From Paracoccaceae bacterium (GTDB taxonomy: Bacteria; Pseudomonadota; Alphaproteobacteria; Rhodobacterales; Rhodobacteraceae), in NCBI GenBank assembly GCA_021296235.1, contig JAGWAS010000018.1:36513-78358 (forward strand): a stretch of DNA of 41,846 bases. The letters run 5' to 3'. Positions 27,303-35,629 of this stretch are shown one piece after another. The notes below the pieces were generated by a model that saw only the letters and a program-made list of their open reading frames with translations, had not been told where the DNA came from and searched no databases. The translations under genes were made by a program, and so were the position numbers. Each line of letters opens with the position of its first letter. Within the stretch, counting starts at the first letter, position 1.

Positions 27303-28327
27303 ACCCGGTCGTCTGAGGACGTGCCAAGCCTCGGTTTCAACCCCAGTATTTGCGAAAGTATGTCGAAATGTGCGCCGAGATAGCCGCGCCTTTCAACATG
27401 GACATAGCTTCGAAGCTTCCGGTGGAGTTTTGGTAGGGCGTGGAATGGGACCGACGAGGCATAGTGGTGTTCGGCATGGAAGTTCATGTTCCAGCAAAGA
27501 AACCTCATTGGCAACGTTACCAGATTTGTCCGCGTGTTCACCTTCATGTCGCGGACATTTGGTCTTCCCACATGCTCGGTCATTCGGATTGCCCTCATGA
27601 CTGGTTCACCAAGGAACAGGGGCAGCCACCAGTACCAGACCGCTCCCCACCAGTTGAACCAGGCGCTGGCGCCGAAGACGGCAAGATAGAGCAGGATCAT
27701 GATCCTGGCCTCTACAACCAGCGAGCCGCGATCCTCCCGCGGAACGAATTTCTCCTCGGCCCCGGAGAACCGGCCAAGGAAGTGCATTCCGATTTCTTTG
27801 AATTTCTGAAACCAGAACGGCAACGACGACAGGTACCAGATGTATTTCCGGGCGGATATCGGAAGTTCGATCAACTCAGGATCTCTGCCATGCAGCTGGG
27901 TATAGGTATGATGGTCGCAATGTTCGTAGCGGAAGAATCTGTTGGGTAGCATGATGACAAAACCGCAATAGTTGCCAAAGACTTCGTTGAGCCAACGGGT
28001 TCGGAACGCTGTGTAGTGAACGCACTCATGCTGCAGGGCGAAATGATGGACCAGCACCACACCGTGAACAAACATGGCGGGAACAACCCAGACAGATCCC
28101 ATCGCAAGATTAATGAGGGCACCCGTGGCGCCAAGGACGCACACGAAAACAACAAAATGCACCAAGCCCGGAACATTCGACCGCCGCATGAGGTCCTTGA
28201 GTTCGCGTCGGCTGAGTGCACCTTCCTCGAGGGCTTGCGTTATGGGTGTCAAAACCGGTTGCGCCAACTGCTTTGCCTCAAGCACTGTAGTGAGTGACAA
28301 TCCTGTTCCACTGTACCCGTGAATCAT
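27299..28327 (-). CDS. Membrane-bound fatty acid desaturase/hydroxylase family protein
   Basis: This integral-membrane diiron enzyme inserts a double bond or hydroxyl group into a lipid-like substrate. Three histidine boxes are complete: HECVH (100-104), HCDHH (136-140) and HAEHH (284-288), with an additional HH at 94-95. Hydrophobic segments lie at about 53-92, 117-127 and 207-245. I chose the ATG at 28327, preceded by TTGAGAAG, giving 342 residues; an upstream ATG at 28423 would add 32 residues and also has a purine-rich site. The coupled Rieske ferredoxin suggests a ferredoxin-fed oxygenase rather than a cytochrome b5 or thioredoxin-type system. Substrate unknown. Confidence 0.87.
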   Translation of the reverse strand: MIHGYSGTGLSLTTVLEAKQLAQPVLTPITQALEEGALSRRELKDLMRRSNVPGLVHFVVFVCVLGATGALINLAMGSVWVVPAMFVHGVVLVHHFALQHECVHYTAFRTRWLNEVFGNYCGFVIMLPNRFFRYEHCDHHTYTQLHGRDPELIELPISARKYIWYLSSLPFWFQKFKEIGMHFLGRFSGAEEKFVPREDRGSLVVEARIMILLYLAVFGASAWFNWWGAVWYWWLPLFLGEPVMRAIRMTEHVGRPNVRDMKVNTRTNLVTLPMRFLCWNMNFHAEHHYASSVPFHALPKLHRKLRSYVHVERRGYLGAHFDILSQILGLKPRLGTSSDDRV

Positions 28328-28566
28328 GATCTTCTCAAGAAAACATCCAATTGAGCAGACGGTGGCCACATTGTGGATTCCATTCAGGCTGCATGGTCCG
28401 GAAACACCGCTCTCGTGCTTCATGCCCTGCCTTCAATGACCGGACGAAATTCAAGGCCGTGAGACGAACCCCTGCCGAACGCCTCGCCCAGGCGGAAATC
28501 GTGAGGATTGTAATGTGAGCCGGTTCAGGAATTTGGAATGGAAACGGGCTCAGCCGGTTTGCCCAG

Positions 28567-28699
28567 TAGAGCGCGCGTTCAAAATGGCGGCAGAATGTCG
28601 CTAAGTGTCCCCTAACTGCTTGTAAATTCGGAGTTCAGTAGCTTTGCGACAGAGTCCTTAATCGGCTAGGTGCTGTCGCCATTTTGAACGCGCGCTCTA
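28567..28699. mobile_element. MITE-like element with 23-bp perfect terminal inverted repeats
   Basis: The left end 28567-28589 (begins TAGAGCGCGCGTTC) is the exact reverse complement of the right end 28677-28699, over 23 bases. Matching resumes after one mismatch for three more bases. The whole unit is 133 bp and encodes nothing. Both ends carry TA, the target-site duplication of IS630/Tc1-mariner-type elements, so the mobile part may be the 129 bases between the outer TA pairs. The right end directly abuts the helicase fragment. It is a non-autonomous element by structure; the mobilising transposase is not in the window. Confidence 0.72.
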
Positions 28700-28905
28700 A
28701 TGATGAGCATACGTTACAAATCGCGACTGCGGGGCAGTTATGGTCCTTTGATGCCGACGGGGATTTGTTGCGACTTGTAACAGAGGCCAATCGTATCAAG
28801 CTTGCCCACCATTTTGATCCCTATCTTGCTATCCACACTAGTCTTGTCCAGCCTCTACCTCACCAAATCACCGCTGTTTACGGTGAGATGCTTCCACGCC
28901 AACCT
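28700..28905 (+). pseudogene. N-terminal fragment of an SNF2-type helicase
   Basis: The frame encodes about 68 residues including [36 protein letters not shown] and [18 protein letters not shown]. In SNF2-family helicases of the type found in defence islands, this region lies just before the Walker A segment (LLADDPGAGKT). Here the sequence switches abruptly after PRQP into transposase sequence, so the ATPase is missing. The left side is interrupted by the MITE-like element. The fragment cannot be functional. Family assignment is from recognised motif similarity and should be tested. Confidence 0.55.
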
Positions 28906-29609
28906 ACCCTGAAAAACAACACCAAGCTCGCCACCGCCCGGGCGCTGTCGCCGGAGACCGCATCGACGAGCCTCGGGGCCGTGCTCGAACTCGGGCCGGT
29001 GTCCGGCAACGAGATGCTGGCCATGCTCGACTGGCTGCTCAAGCGCCAGCCCTGGATCGAGAAGAGCCTCTCCAACCGGCACCTCGGGGGTGGAAATACT
29101 CTGGTTCTCTACGTGGTCCGCACCAGCCTTGTCCCGGATTGTCGCCGAATCACTGAAAAAACTGCCGGCAGGGAACGTAGGAAAAAACCGCCGTTTCTAC
29201 CCAACACCACGTCTGGTCCGAGGATCATGTGCGGGCGCATGTGTTCCTGTGCGTGCTGGCCTTCTACGTTGAATGGCACCTGCGCCGTCGCCTGGCACCG
29301 CTTCTGTTCGAGGATGACGACCGTGAGGGCGCGCAGGCACGACGCAAGTCACCGGTGGCGCCTGCCAGCGTCTCGGAGAGCGCCAAGTCCAAGGCCGACA
29401 CCAAACTGACTTCCGGCGGGCTGTCGGTTCACAGTTTCACGACGCTTCTCGCCGACCTGGCCACGCTGACGCTGAACGAGGTGGCCATACCGGCCCGGCG
29501 GGCGTATCGGATTCCGCTGATGTCGGAACCGACGCCGCTACAGAGCCGGGCATTTGAACTGATGGGGATCGATCCGACCAAGTTTGTTCCCAGTCCGAGT
29601 CCAGCCTGA
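28906..29609 (+). pseudogene. Decayed IS1634-family transposase
   Basis: The left part reads [19 protein letters not shown] and [20 protein letters not shown], then [10 protein letters not shown], characteristic of the N-terminal third of IS1634-family transposases. It then jumps to VVRTSL, which in intact relatives lies several hundred residues later, showing a large internal deletion. A frameshift follows; from about 29205 another frame gives [20 protein letters not shown] and the C-terminal block ending at 29609. The N-terminus is missing too. It is a dead element, joined on its left to a helicase fragment. Confidence 0.82.
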
Positions 29610-29631
29610 TATCCGATACTTGTCGGATATC
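29608..29631 (+). terminator. Hairpin at the end of the transposase remnant
   Basis: GATATCCGA (29608-29616) and TCGGATATC (29623-29631) form a 9-bp perfect stem with a six-base loop, overlapping the transposase stop codon. The sequence beyond is AT-rich but has no long T-run. It is a likely transcript end of the former element. Confidence 0.45.
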
Positions 29632-29870
29632 ATTGAATAATTTTCAAATCTCGCGATGAAGTTCCGGTTAACGGGAGTGAAGGACGCGCTGATGGCGATG
29701 CTTTCGAACGTCTGAGCCGGAGTTTTCATGTGAACCTGATCAACGGAAAAGGCGTGTCATGACAGATACTTGGGATTCAAGATTCACTTAACTGTTTGAT
29801 TCTCATTATCACAAAAGGCCGTCCTGGTGCCGGCGCGCCGGACAAGCGGTTAGCAGGCTCGAGCTCCACT

Positions 29871-31364
29871 TCAGAGCCAGTCTCTGTAGAAATCGCGCAC
29901 CGGTTCCATCAAATCGGATGCCAGGCGTCGCAGCGACGCTTCCACCTCTGAATCCGGACGCCCCAGCGCACGTGCTATTTCCCCTTGGACGGCCTGCCGG
30001 TCCACCCGCATGAAGCTGCCTTGGTAATAGACCGTCTCGCCGCCGATGATAACCGTTTCGACTGCGCCGGCTTTCGCCCGCCGAATGAGGACGTCAATCA
30101 GCGGAATTGCCGGATCCTGCCAGGGCCCCGTAACGGTTTCCCAGTCGAGCAGCACGATATCGGCGGCCATGCCGGGCGACAATCGCCCTATCCGGCCGGC
30201 AAATGGTGTCGTCACAGCACCGTGTTCGGTGGCCATGCGCAGGATGTCGGCCGCCCTGGGACAGGGTGCGTCGTGGCCTGCCGGCCGGTGCAGCGTCAAG
30301 GCGAGTCGCATCTCCTGTAGCATGTCGCGATCATCGTTGATGCCCGCCTCGTCGATGCCCAGCGCAACACGCACGCCGCGGGCCAGAAAGGCGTTCAGGT
30401 TAACCGTGCCGCTCTTTAGCCGGAGATTGGATGAACAATTGTGGCAAAGGCACCCGCCCCGATCCGAAAGCAGTTCTATATCCTCGCCAGACATCCAGAC
30501 GCCGTGCCCGATTGTGAGCTGCGGTCCAACCAGACCGAAGCGGTCTATGAAGGCCAGCGCCGAACCACCGGTTCGGCGGCGCGCGTATTCGGCTTGATAT
30601 GGTGTTTCGAGGAGGTGCATGTGAACAGGCGCCCCCGTGTCCTCGGCCATACGCGCGGCGCCCTCGAGTGCGGCGTCTGACAACCAGTGGAGGTTCGAAG
30701 GCGCGATCTGGATACCGATTAGGTCCGTTTCGGCCCAACGCGCGCGAAGCGCATGAAATACGTCAATTTGGGCCTCGAGCGGCAGTGCGAAGTTCGAAAG
30801 ATAGGCTGCCGCCGGCCCGCGAAGGGCGGCTGGAAGCGACGCCACAAAGACTTCGTCGGCGTCGTAGATCATCCGGTTCTGATCGCGCAGGGCGAACGAG
30901 TATGACGCCCGCATTCCGATCTCGGTGTAAGAGCCGATGATCGCTTCGGCGCGGTTGAGAACGGCATCGGCATCGCCTGGCGCGCGGCTGTGCAAATGCT
31001 GCACCGTCGTGACACCCGAAGCAACCATCTCGAACGCCGAGAACAGCGTGTCGAGACGCGGATCGACGTCGCGCATGACGAGCCGTTCGGGAAACCAAAG
31101 TTCGAGCGGCTGGTCCCGGGCACCAAGTTGGAACGGCGTCAGCCCGACGTGATGATGCGCGTTGATGAGACCAGGAATCGCAACCCGGCCGCGGCCGCCG
31201 ACAACCCTTGCCTCAGGATAATCGCGTTGGAGCGAACGCGCCTCGCCGACCAAGGCGATTTTGCCGGCCTCAATCAGTATGGCCGCGTCCTCGAGAATCT
31301 CTGGGACTCCGTCGGCGGCAAACCCGCACACGATGCGATCGGCAACGACCAGTGTTTGTTTCAT
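29871..31364 (-). CDS. Amidohydrolase, aminohydrolase branch (TrzN/SAH deaminase-like)
   Basis: This cytosolic metal-dependent hydrolase of 497 residues belongs to the amidohydrolase superfamily branch that deaminates or dechlorinates N-heterocycles (guanine, 8-oxoguanine, S-adenosylhomocysteine, triazines). The metal-binding HxH is His70-x-His72 in GLINAHHHVGL. Further ligands are His in HMHLLET and GHGVWMS, and Asp in GIDEAGINDD. The CHNCSSNLRLKSG segment is typical of this branch. It overlaps the upstream racemase-fold gene by four bases and is the last gene of the leftward operon. A nitrogen-heterocycle substrate is likely; which one cannot be read. Confidence 0.86.
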   Translation of the reverse strand: MKQTLVVADRIVCGFAADGVPEILEDAAILIEAGKIALVGEARSLQRDYPEARVVGGRGRVAIPGLINAHHHVGLTPFQLGARDQPLELWFPERLVMRDVDPRLDTLFSAFEMVASGVTTVQHLHSRAPGDADAVLNRAEAIIGSYTEIGMRASYSFALRDQNRMIYDADEVFVASLPAALRGPAAAYLSNFALPLEAQIDVFHALRARWAETDLIGIQIAPSNLHWLSDAALEGAARMAEDTGAPVHMHLLETPYQAEYARRRTGGSALAFIDRFGLVGPQLTIGHGVWMSGEDIELLSDRGGCLCHNCSSNLRLKSGTVNLNAFLARGVRVALGIDEAGINDDRDMLQEMRLALTLHRPAGHDAPCPRAADILRMATEHGAVTTPFAGRIGRLSPGMAADIVLLDWETVTGPWQDPAIPLIDVLIRRAKAGAVETVIIGGETVYYQGSFMRVDRQAVQGEIARALGRPDSEVEASLRRLASDLMEPVRDFYRDWL

Positions 31365-32014
31365 ACCGGGATCTCCGCTCCAAGGCGCAGAAACGACAGA
31401 CGCACAGCTGCCGGAACCGGCTCGACAAGTGGGACCGGTCCCGCCGCGGACAATGCTCTAGCGGCCATTGCGAGTGGGCCACCGCCGATGACGACCGCCT
31501 CGACACGCCCACTGTCGGCGGCGCAACGGATCGCCTTGGTAAGCGCAGCCTCAAGCGCGGCGGCGTCGGCGGTAAGCGCCGTCGGATCGCCGTCGGTCGT
31601 CCAGGTCCCTGCATACCTCAGATGTCCGTAAAGGGCGGCGGTCGACGCAATGCGCGGGGCAAGCTTTGGTGTTGTCGTGACCACTGCAAACGGTCGCCCG
31701 TTCACACCGGCCTCGGCCATGCCCGCCTCCGCAATGCCCGTCACCGGCACGTCGAGCGCGGCGCGAAGCGCGGCGAGTCCGGGATCGCCGAAGGCCGCGA
31801 CGATGACGGCGTCGGCCGCCGAAAGTGATGGCGCGAGCGCGGCGACCGCTTTCGCAGCACGGTCGAGCGCTCCGGGCTCAGTAATAAGCGGAACACCGAA
31901 ACGGGCTGTATGCCCCTCGACCCGCGCCCGGGCGCCCGCCACTTCGGCGGCAATTGAAACCATTGCTGCCGTCGTCCCTGCGTTGGTGTTCGGATTGACA
32001 AGCGCAATCCTCAT
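31361..32014 (-). CDS. Asp/Glu/hydantoin racemase-fold protein lacking both catalytic cysteines
   Basis: This 217-residue protein has the aspartate/glutamate racemase fold of the hydantoin racemase branch: MRIALVNPNTNAGTT at the N-terminus, then ADAVIVAAFGDPGL and VPVTGIAEAG. Hydantoin racemases use one cysteine before the (W/F)GDPGL motif and a second in a GCAGM-like motif. Here these positions are Ala74 and Gly178 (IGGGPLA). The only cysteine, at 164, is elsewhere. It therefore cannot use the normal two-base mechanism; it may be inactive, or catalyse different chemistry. I chose the ATG at 32014; the open frame to 32425 has no family resemblance. Coupled by overlap to the amidohydrolase. 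Confidence 0.82.
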   Translation of the reverse strand: MRIALVNPNTNAGTTAAMVSIAAEVAGARARVEGHTARFGVPLITEPGALDRAAKAVAALAPSLSAADAVIVAAFGDPGLAALRAALDVPVTGIAEAGMAEAGVNGRPFAVVTTTPKLAPRIASTAALYGHLRYAGTWTTDGDPTALTADAAALEAALTKAIRCAADSGRVEAVVIGGGPLAMAARALSAAGPVPLVEPVPAAVRLSFLRLGAEIPV

Positions 32015-32453
32015 GACACGGAGAGGGCCGGCGCACCAGCGATGTCGTACCGTCGTGCGATCCACCAAAGGTCCCGCTTTCGGGCCAGCCCGCCACACAT
32101 ACAGGGCACAGCGATCAGCCTCGAGGTTCCGCGACTGGGAAGACCACCTTCGTTGCCATTTGAGGCAATGCGGTTCGCCCGCCTGGCAAAAAAATCCCTT
32201 TGTCCAATTGCTGCCGGCACTGCGGCGCAAGAATCCTCGCGGAAGCGTCCCTGCGATCCGCGAGATTGCGGCCGCGGCGCGGTCGAGATCCGCCGCCAAC
32301 AAAAAGAGCCGCAAGGATACCGCGATCCCACTGCTCCTTCGCCAACCGGCATGCGCCGGCCCGCGCGGTCCATATGCGCGGCAACCGTTGGCCGCGTACC
32401 GATTGGCCGGGTCATGTCCGGCCATGCGCCGCTATGGACCACGAGGTTGCAGG
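32015..32453. other. Gap inside the leftward operon, possible decayed gene
   Basis: About 440 bases separate the deacetylase-like and racemase-fold genes, although other genes of this operon are nearly contiguous. All three minus-strand frames have protein-like stretches, for example GIAVSLRLFLLAADLDRAAAA in one and LWWIARRYDIAG in another, which would fit a frameshifted remnant. I could not identify a family. Confidence 0.35.
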
Positions 32454-33404
32454 TCATGCGGGACGCCCATCCTCGGGCGCAAAGTCGGGCGGGCACCGTC
32501 GCGGAATCCATTCCGGCATTCCCAATCCCGTGCGCCAAGCCCGCGCGATCTCAGCCCGCGTTGCGAACCAGACGCCGTCCCGAGACAGGGCATGATCGAG
32601 AAACGCTTCAAGGCCGCCGATCCGTGCGGGCCTCCCTATGATCCGCGTGTGCAGTCCGATTGACAGCATGCGCGGGGCCGACGCGCCTTCGAGCCAGAGG
32701 TGCTCGAAAGCGGCGATGCAGTAGCGCGCGAAGTCTTGGCCGAAGACAAAGCCGCCGCCGTTGTAGAAGCGCATGTCGTTGGAATCGAAGGCATACGGCA
32801 ACACGACGTGCGGGCCCTCCCTGGTATCGACCGTGTAGGGCAAATCGTCGTTGTAGGCGTTGCTGTCGTAGAGAAAACCGCCCTGCTCAATGAGCAGGTC
32901 GCGCGTGGCGAGCGAGGTCGCGGATCGCGTGTGCCAGCCGACGGGCGGCGCTCCGGCGGCACGGGCGATGGCCTCGACCGTACGCGCGATCGCACGGCGT
33001 TCCGTTGACTCGTCCATGTGCACGTGCCGCTCCCAACGCCAGCCATGGGCGGCGACCTCATGACCATCAGCAACCGCATCAGCGGCGATCCAAGGCGTCG
33101 TCGCCACAGCGCGGCCACAGGCATTCAGCGTTGCGCGAATCCCGCGCCCGCGCAGCACGTTCCGGATCCGGGGCCAACCCGCGCGCGGCCCGTACTCGAA
33201 ATGGCTCTCCATGCACAGATTCCGGTCGCCTTCGACCTCCTCGACCACCTCGTAGATATGCTCGTTGCGCGAATCGCCCGCTGCTAGCGCCAGCTCGGCT
33301 CCTTCTTCGACGTTTACGACGATCGAGATAGCCAGACGCGCGTCCCCCGGCCAGCGGATGGCCGGAACGCCGTGGCGATAGCCTTCGAAATCGCGCCGGT
33401 TCAC
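32454..33404 (-). CDS. PuuE-like polysaccharide deacetylase family protein
   Basis: This 316-residue protein belongs to the NodB/polysaccharide deacetylase fold, in the branch of PuuE allantoinase, which opens the hydantoin ring of allantoin. The N-terminal RWPGDARLAISIVVNVEEG corresponds to the family's VN-EEG strand. GHEVAAHGWRWERH carries the histidine motif. The segments SATSLATRDLLIEQGGFLYDSNAYNDDLPY and LSIGLHTRIIGRPARI are also typical. I prefer the GTG at 33404; a TTG at 33437 would add 11 residues. It lies between the kinase and the racemase-fold gene. Together with the amidohydrolase this suggests ring-opening of a ureide or hydantoin-like compound. The exact substrate is unproven. 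Confidence 0.8.
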   Translation of the reverse strand: MNRRDFEGYRHGVPAIRWPGDARLAISIVVNVEEGAELALAAGDSRNEHIYEVVEEVEGDRNLCMESHFEYGPRAGWPRIRNVLRGRGIRATLNACGRAVATTPWIAADAVADGHEVAAHGWRWERHVHMDESTERRAIARTVEAIARAAGAPPVGWHTRSATSLATRDLLIEQGGFLYDSNAYNDDLPYTVDTREGPHVVLPYAFDSNDMRFYNGGGFVFGQDFARYCIAAFEHLWLEGASAPRMLSIGLHTRIIGRPARIGGLEAFLDHALSRDGVWFATRAEIARAWRTGLGMPEWIPRRCPPDFAPEDGRPA

Positions 33405-33492
33405 GCCGACCCCACGGCGTCCATGAACCGGTTGCAAGCACGGTGATGGCGGGCCGCGAATAACAAAGGCGCCGCCCGGAGAATCCTAAAAG

Positions 33493-34515
33493 TCATGATG
33501 CGACCTCGTGATAGCGATCGAATGCGGCACGCGCAGTTTCGCGATCCGCCGGAAGCGCCCCGTCGGCGCCAAACGCTGCCACGATCCGCGCCGCCGAGAT
33601 TGCACCGAACCGCGCCGCCGCCACTGCGTCGCCGGTTTCAACAAGCCCAGCAAGGAACCCGCCGGAGAAGCTGTCTCCCGCCCCGGTCGGATCGACCGTA
33701 TGCGCGGAAACCGCCGGCACCTCCACCACGACGCCAGTTCCCCGATCCCGGACCAGCACGCCTTTCGGACCCAGTTTCACCGCGACCGCGCCGGGGCAGC
33801 GTGAGGCAAGCTCGGCCAGCGCGTCTTCAAGACCGGCGCCGGGAACGAGCGCCCGCAGCTCACCTTCGCTCGGCAGGAAGGCGTCAAGGCGAGCGAGAAT
33901 CGGCGCAATCTCATCCAGCCGACGGGAGGCAAGCTGACAGCCCGGATCCGCAGTGAAGCAAGTCCCGCCGGCCGCGAAATGGTCAAGCATTGACAACATC
34001 ACATCGGGCTGGCTAGGCGCGAGGTGGACGCCGCGGGCCTTACGCCACTCCGGAGGGATCTGGGCAGGTGTCAGCGGCTGGCGATCGCGAAAACCGGAAT
34101 AGCTGATCTCGCCCGAGGAATCGCGCTCCGAAAGTGTCGTGCGCCAGCGTTCAACCTCGCGCGCACTCAGGCGGTCGGTGGGAAAGCCGGCCCTTTCCAG
34201 AGCCGTGGGCGGGCTTGTCAGCCCCTCCTCACGATTGCCGTCGGCATCATAGATGAACCAGTCGCAGGATTCGAGCCGTTCATCAAACCATCGAACCCCT
34301 CCAAGATCGACGCCGCCGGCCTTCAGGCGCTCGAGCGCTGCGCGGGGATAGCTTTCGACCGCCGCACTCACTAGCCCTGCGCTCGGCCGCCACATCAGCA
34401 GACCGACGGCCGAATAGGCCCCGTTTCCCCCTGCCTGTTCAAGCGCGACAGTCCCGTCAGACGCTACGACATTGTCGACCGTCAGGCCCCCGACCGCAAC
34501 AAGATCAGGAATCAC
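33493..34515 (-). CDS. PfkB-family carbohydrate kinase (possible Amadori-compound or nucleoside-type kinase)
   Basis: This 340-residue ribokinase-family kinase starts with IPDLVAVGGLTVDNVV, has the glycine motif QAGGNGAYSAVGLL, and ends with signature DPTGAGDSFSGGF carrying the catalytic Asp. I chose the GTG at 34515 because GGAGGA lies about seven bases upstream. It overlaps the end of the SIS-domain gene by 11 bases, so the two are coupled. Kinase plus SIS deglycase is the arrangement of FrlD/FrlB (fructoselysine) and FraD/FraB (fructose-asparagine). By analogy this kinase may phosphorylate the sugar part of a glycated nitrogen compound on its 6-position. Substrate is inference. Confidence 0.85.
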   Translation of the reverse strand: MIPDLVAVGGLTVDNVVASDGTVALEQAGGNGAYSAVGLLMWRPSAGLVSAAVESYPRAALERLKAGGVDLGGVRWFDERLESCDWFIYDADGNREEGLTSPPTALERAGFPTDRLSAREVERWRTTLSERDSSGEISYSGFRDRQPLTPAQIPPEWRKARGVHLAPSQPDVMLSMLDHFAAGGTCFTADPGCQLASRRLDEIAPILARLDAFLPSEGELRALVPGAGLEDALAELASRCPGAVAVKLGPKGVLVRDRGTGVVVEVPAVSAHTVDPTGAGDSFSGGFLAGLVETGDAVAAARFGAISAARIVAAFGADGALPADRETARAAFDRYHEVAS

Positions 34516-35629
34516 TGCATCCTCCGAGCCGCGGTGCTCCAAGGCCGATTGCATCGCGCTCGATCGCGGCGTGGTAACCGAAAAGGTGCAGCGGAACGCA
34601 ATAGACAACGGGTCGGGTCTCCTCGGCCACCTCGGGAAGGTGCCAGGCAACGTCTGCGACCTCGGAGATCTCGGTCTCGCCCTCAGGAACGAGCGCGACA
34701 CAGAATCCCCCGATGCCACGGCTCATAATCGCGGTCTCGAGCGCACGGATATGGCTTGCCCTGTCGGGCGCTATAAGAATGAGCGGATCGCCGGCCTTTT
34801 GCGTGCGGTAATGGTGATATTCCTCCAACTGCAATGCGTATGCGTGGATCGGCGCCAGTTCCCCCAGCTTGGCGGAACCGACTTCAGCTGCCGCACGGTA
34901 AGGACCGGCGCCGGTCAGAAGAACGAGGTCGGCGCGGGCAAGGCGGCGAGCCACCTCTTGCGCGGGGCCGTAGAATCCCTGCGCCACCGCGTCGACCTGA
35001 CCGGGCAGCTCCTCGAGCGCGGTGCGTAAAGCCGAGGCGTCATCGCCCCGCGCCTCGACCACAGACGCGGTCAGCGCAAGCATCAACGCCATCGCCGCTG
35101 TGCTCGATTGCGTGGGCCAACCGGCGCGTGTCGCGCGGACATGCAGCGCAGCCTGGAACTCTTCCATCAGCGGAGATCCGAGCGTGTTCGATAACCCGAT
35201 GGCATAGGCACCGCGCGCGGCTGCGCCTTTCAGCCCGTCGATCACCGGCTTGGTCTTGCCGCTCGAACTGAGGCCGATCACCACAGTGTCGGCGTCGATG
35301 ACTTCGAGCCCATAGGTGGCAAAGTCGAACGCCTCGCAAGGCTCGGCCGCGGCGCCCAGGAGACGTTCCATGGCATGGCGCACTGCGATCCCCGCAACCC
35401 AGCTGTCGCCGCAACCGACCATCGCGATCTTCCGGATCGACCGGTTCGCAAGTTCGCCGCCAATCAAGGCCAAATGCTCAGCGTTGGCCGCAAGCGTCGC
35501 GCCAATCGCTGCGCCCTGCGTCATCATCTCGGTCTTGGTGAGTGCGATGCGGCGCAATCTTTCCGGATCTCTCGGCGCGTCAGACGATGGCTCGTGTCGA
35601 ATCTCCCGCATTCGCTGCTCGAAATTCAT
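34505..35629 (-). CDS. SIS-domain phosphosugar deglycase/isomerase (FrlB/FraB/GlmS-type)
   Basis: This 374-residue protein has two SIS domains, as in the isomerase half of GlmS and in FrlB/FraB deglycases. The first domain shows MVGCGDSWVAG (70-80) and the phosphosugar-binding GLSSSGKTKPVI (119-130). The second has TGAGPYRAAAEVGSAKLGEL, with Glu257 and a following LEEYHHYRTQ (268-277). These match the positions of the essential Glu and His described for FraB. There is no glutaminase domain. The ATG at 35629 carries GAGGAG about ten bases upstream. It is the first gene of the leftward operon. It would release a phosphosugar from a phosphorylated glycated amine, or isomerise an aminosugar phosphate. 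Confidence 0.84.
   Translation of the reverse strand: MNFEQRMREIRHEPSSDAPRDPERLRRIALTKTEMMTQGAAIGATLAANAEHLALIGGELANRSIRKIAMVGCGDSWVAGIAVRHAMERLLGAAAEPCEAFDFATYGLEVIDADTVVIGLSSSGKTKPVIDGLKGAAARGAYAIGLSNTLGSPLMEEFQAALHVRATRAGWPTQSSTAAMALMLALTASVVEARGDDASALRTALEELPGQVDAVAQGFYGPAQEVARRLARADLVLLTGAGPYRAAAEVGSAKLGELAPIHAYALQLEEYHHYRTQKAGDPLILIAPDRASHIRALETAIMSRGIGGFCVALVPEGETEISEVADVAWHLPEVAEETRPVVYCVPLHLFGYHAAIERDAIGLGAPRLGGCSDS

Noticed and set aside
28567..28699. Rho-independent terminator for the desaturase or helicase
   Set aside because: The inverted repeats are 87 bases apart, perfect over 23 bases, and have no T-run; this fits a transposable element better.
28684..29409. A single 241-residue protein read across the scar
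   Set aside because: The reading joins helicase and transposase sequence and then leaves the transposase frame; it is a chance fusion of remnants, not a gene.
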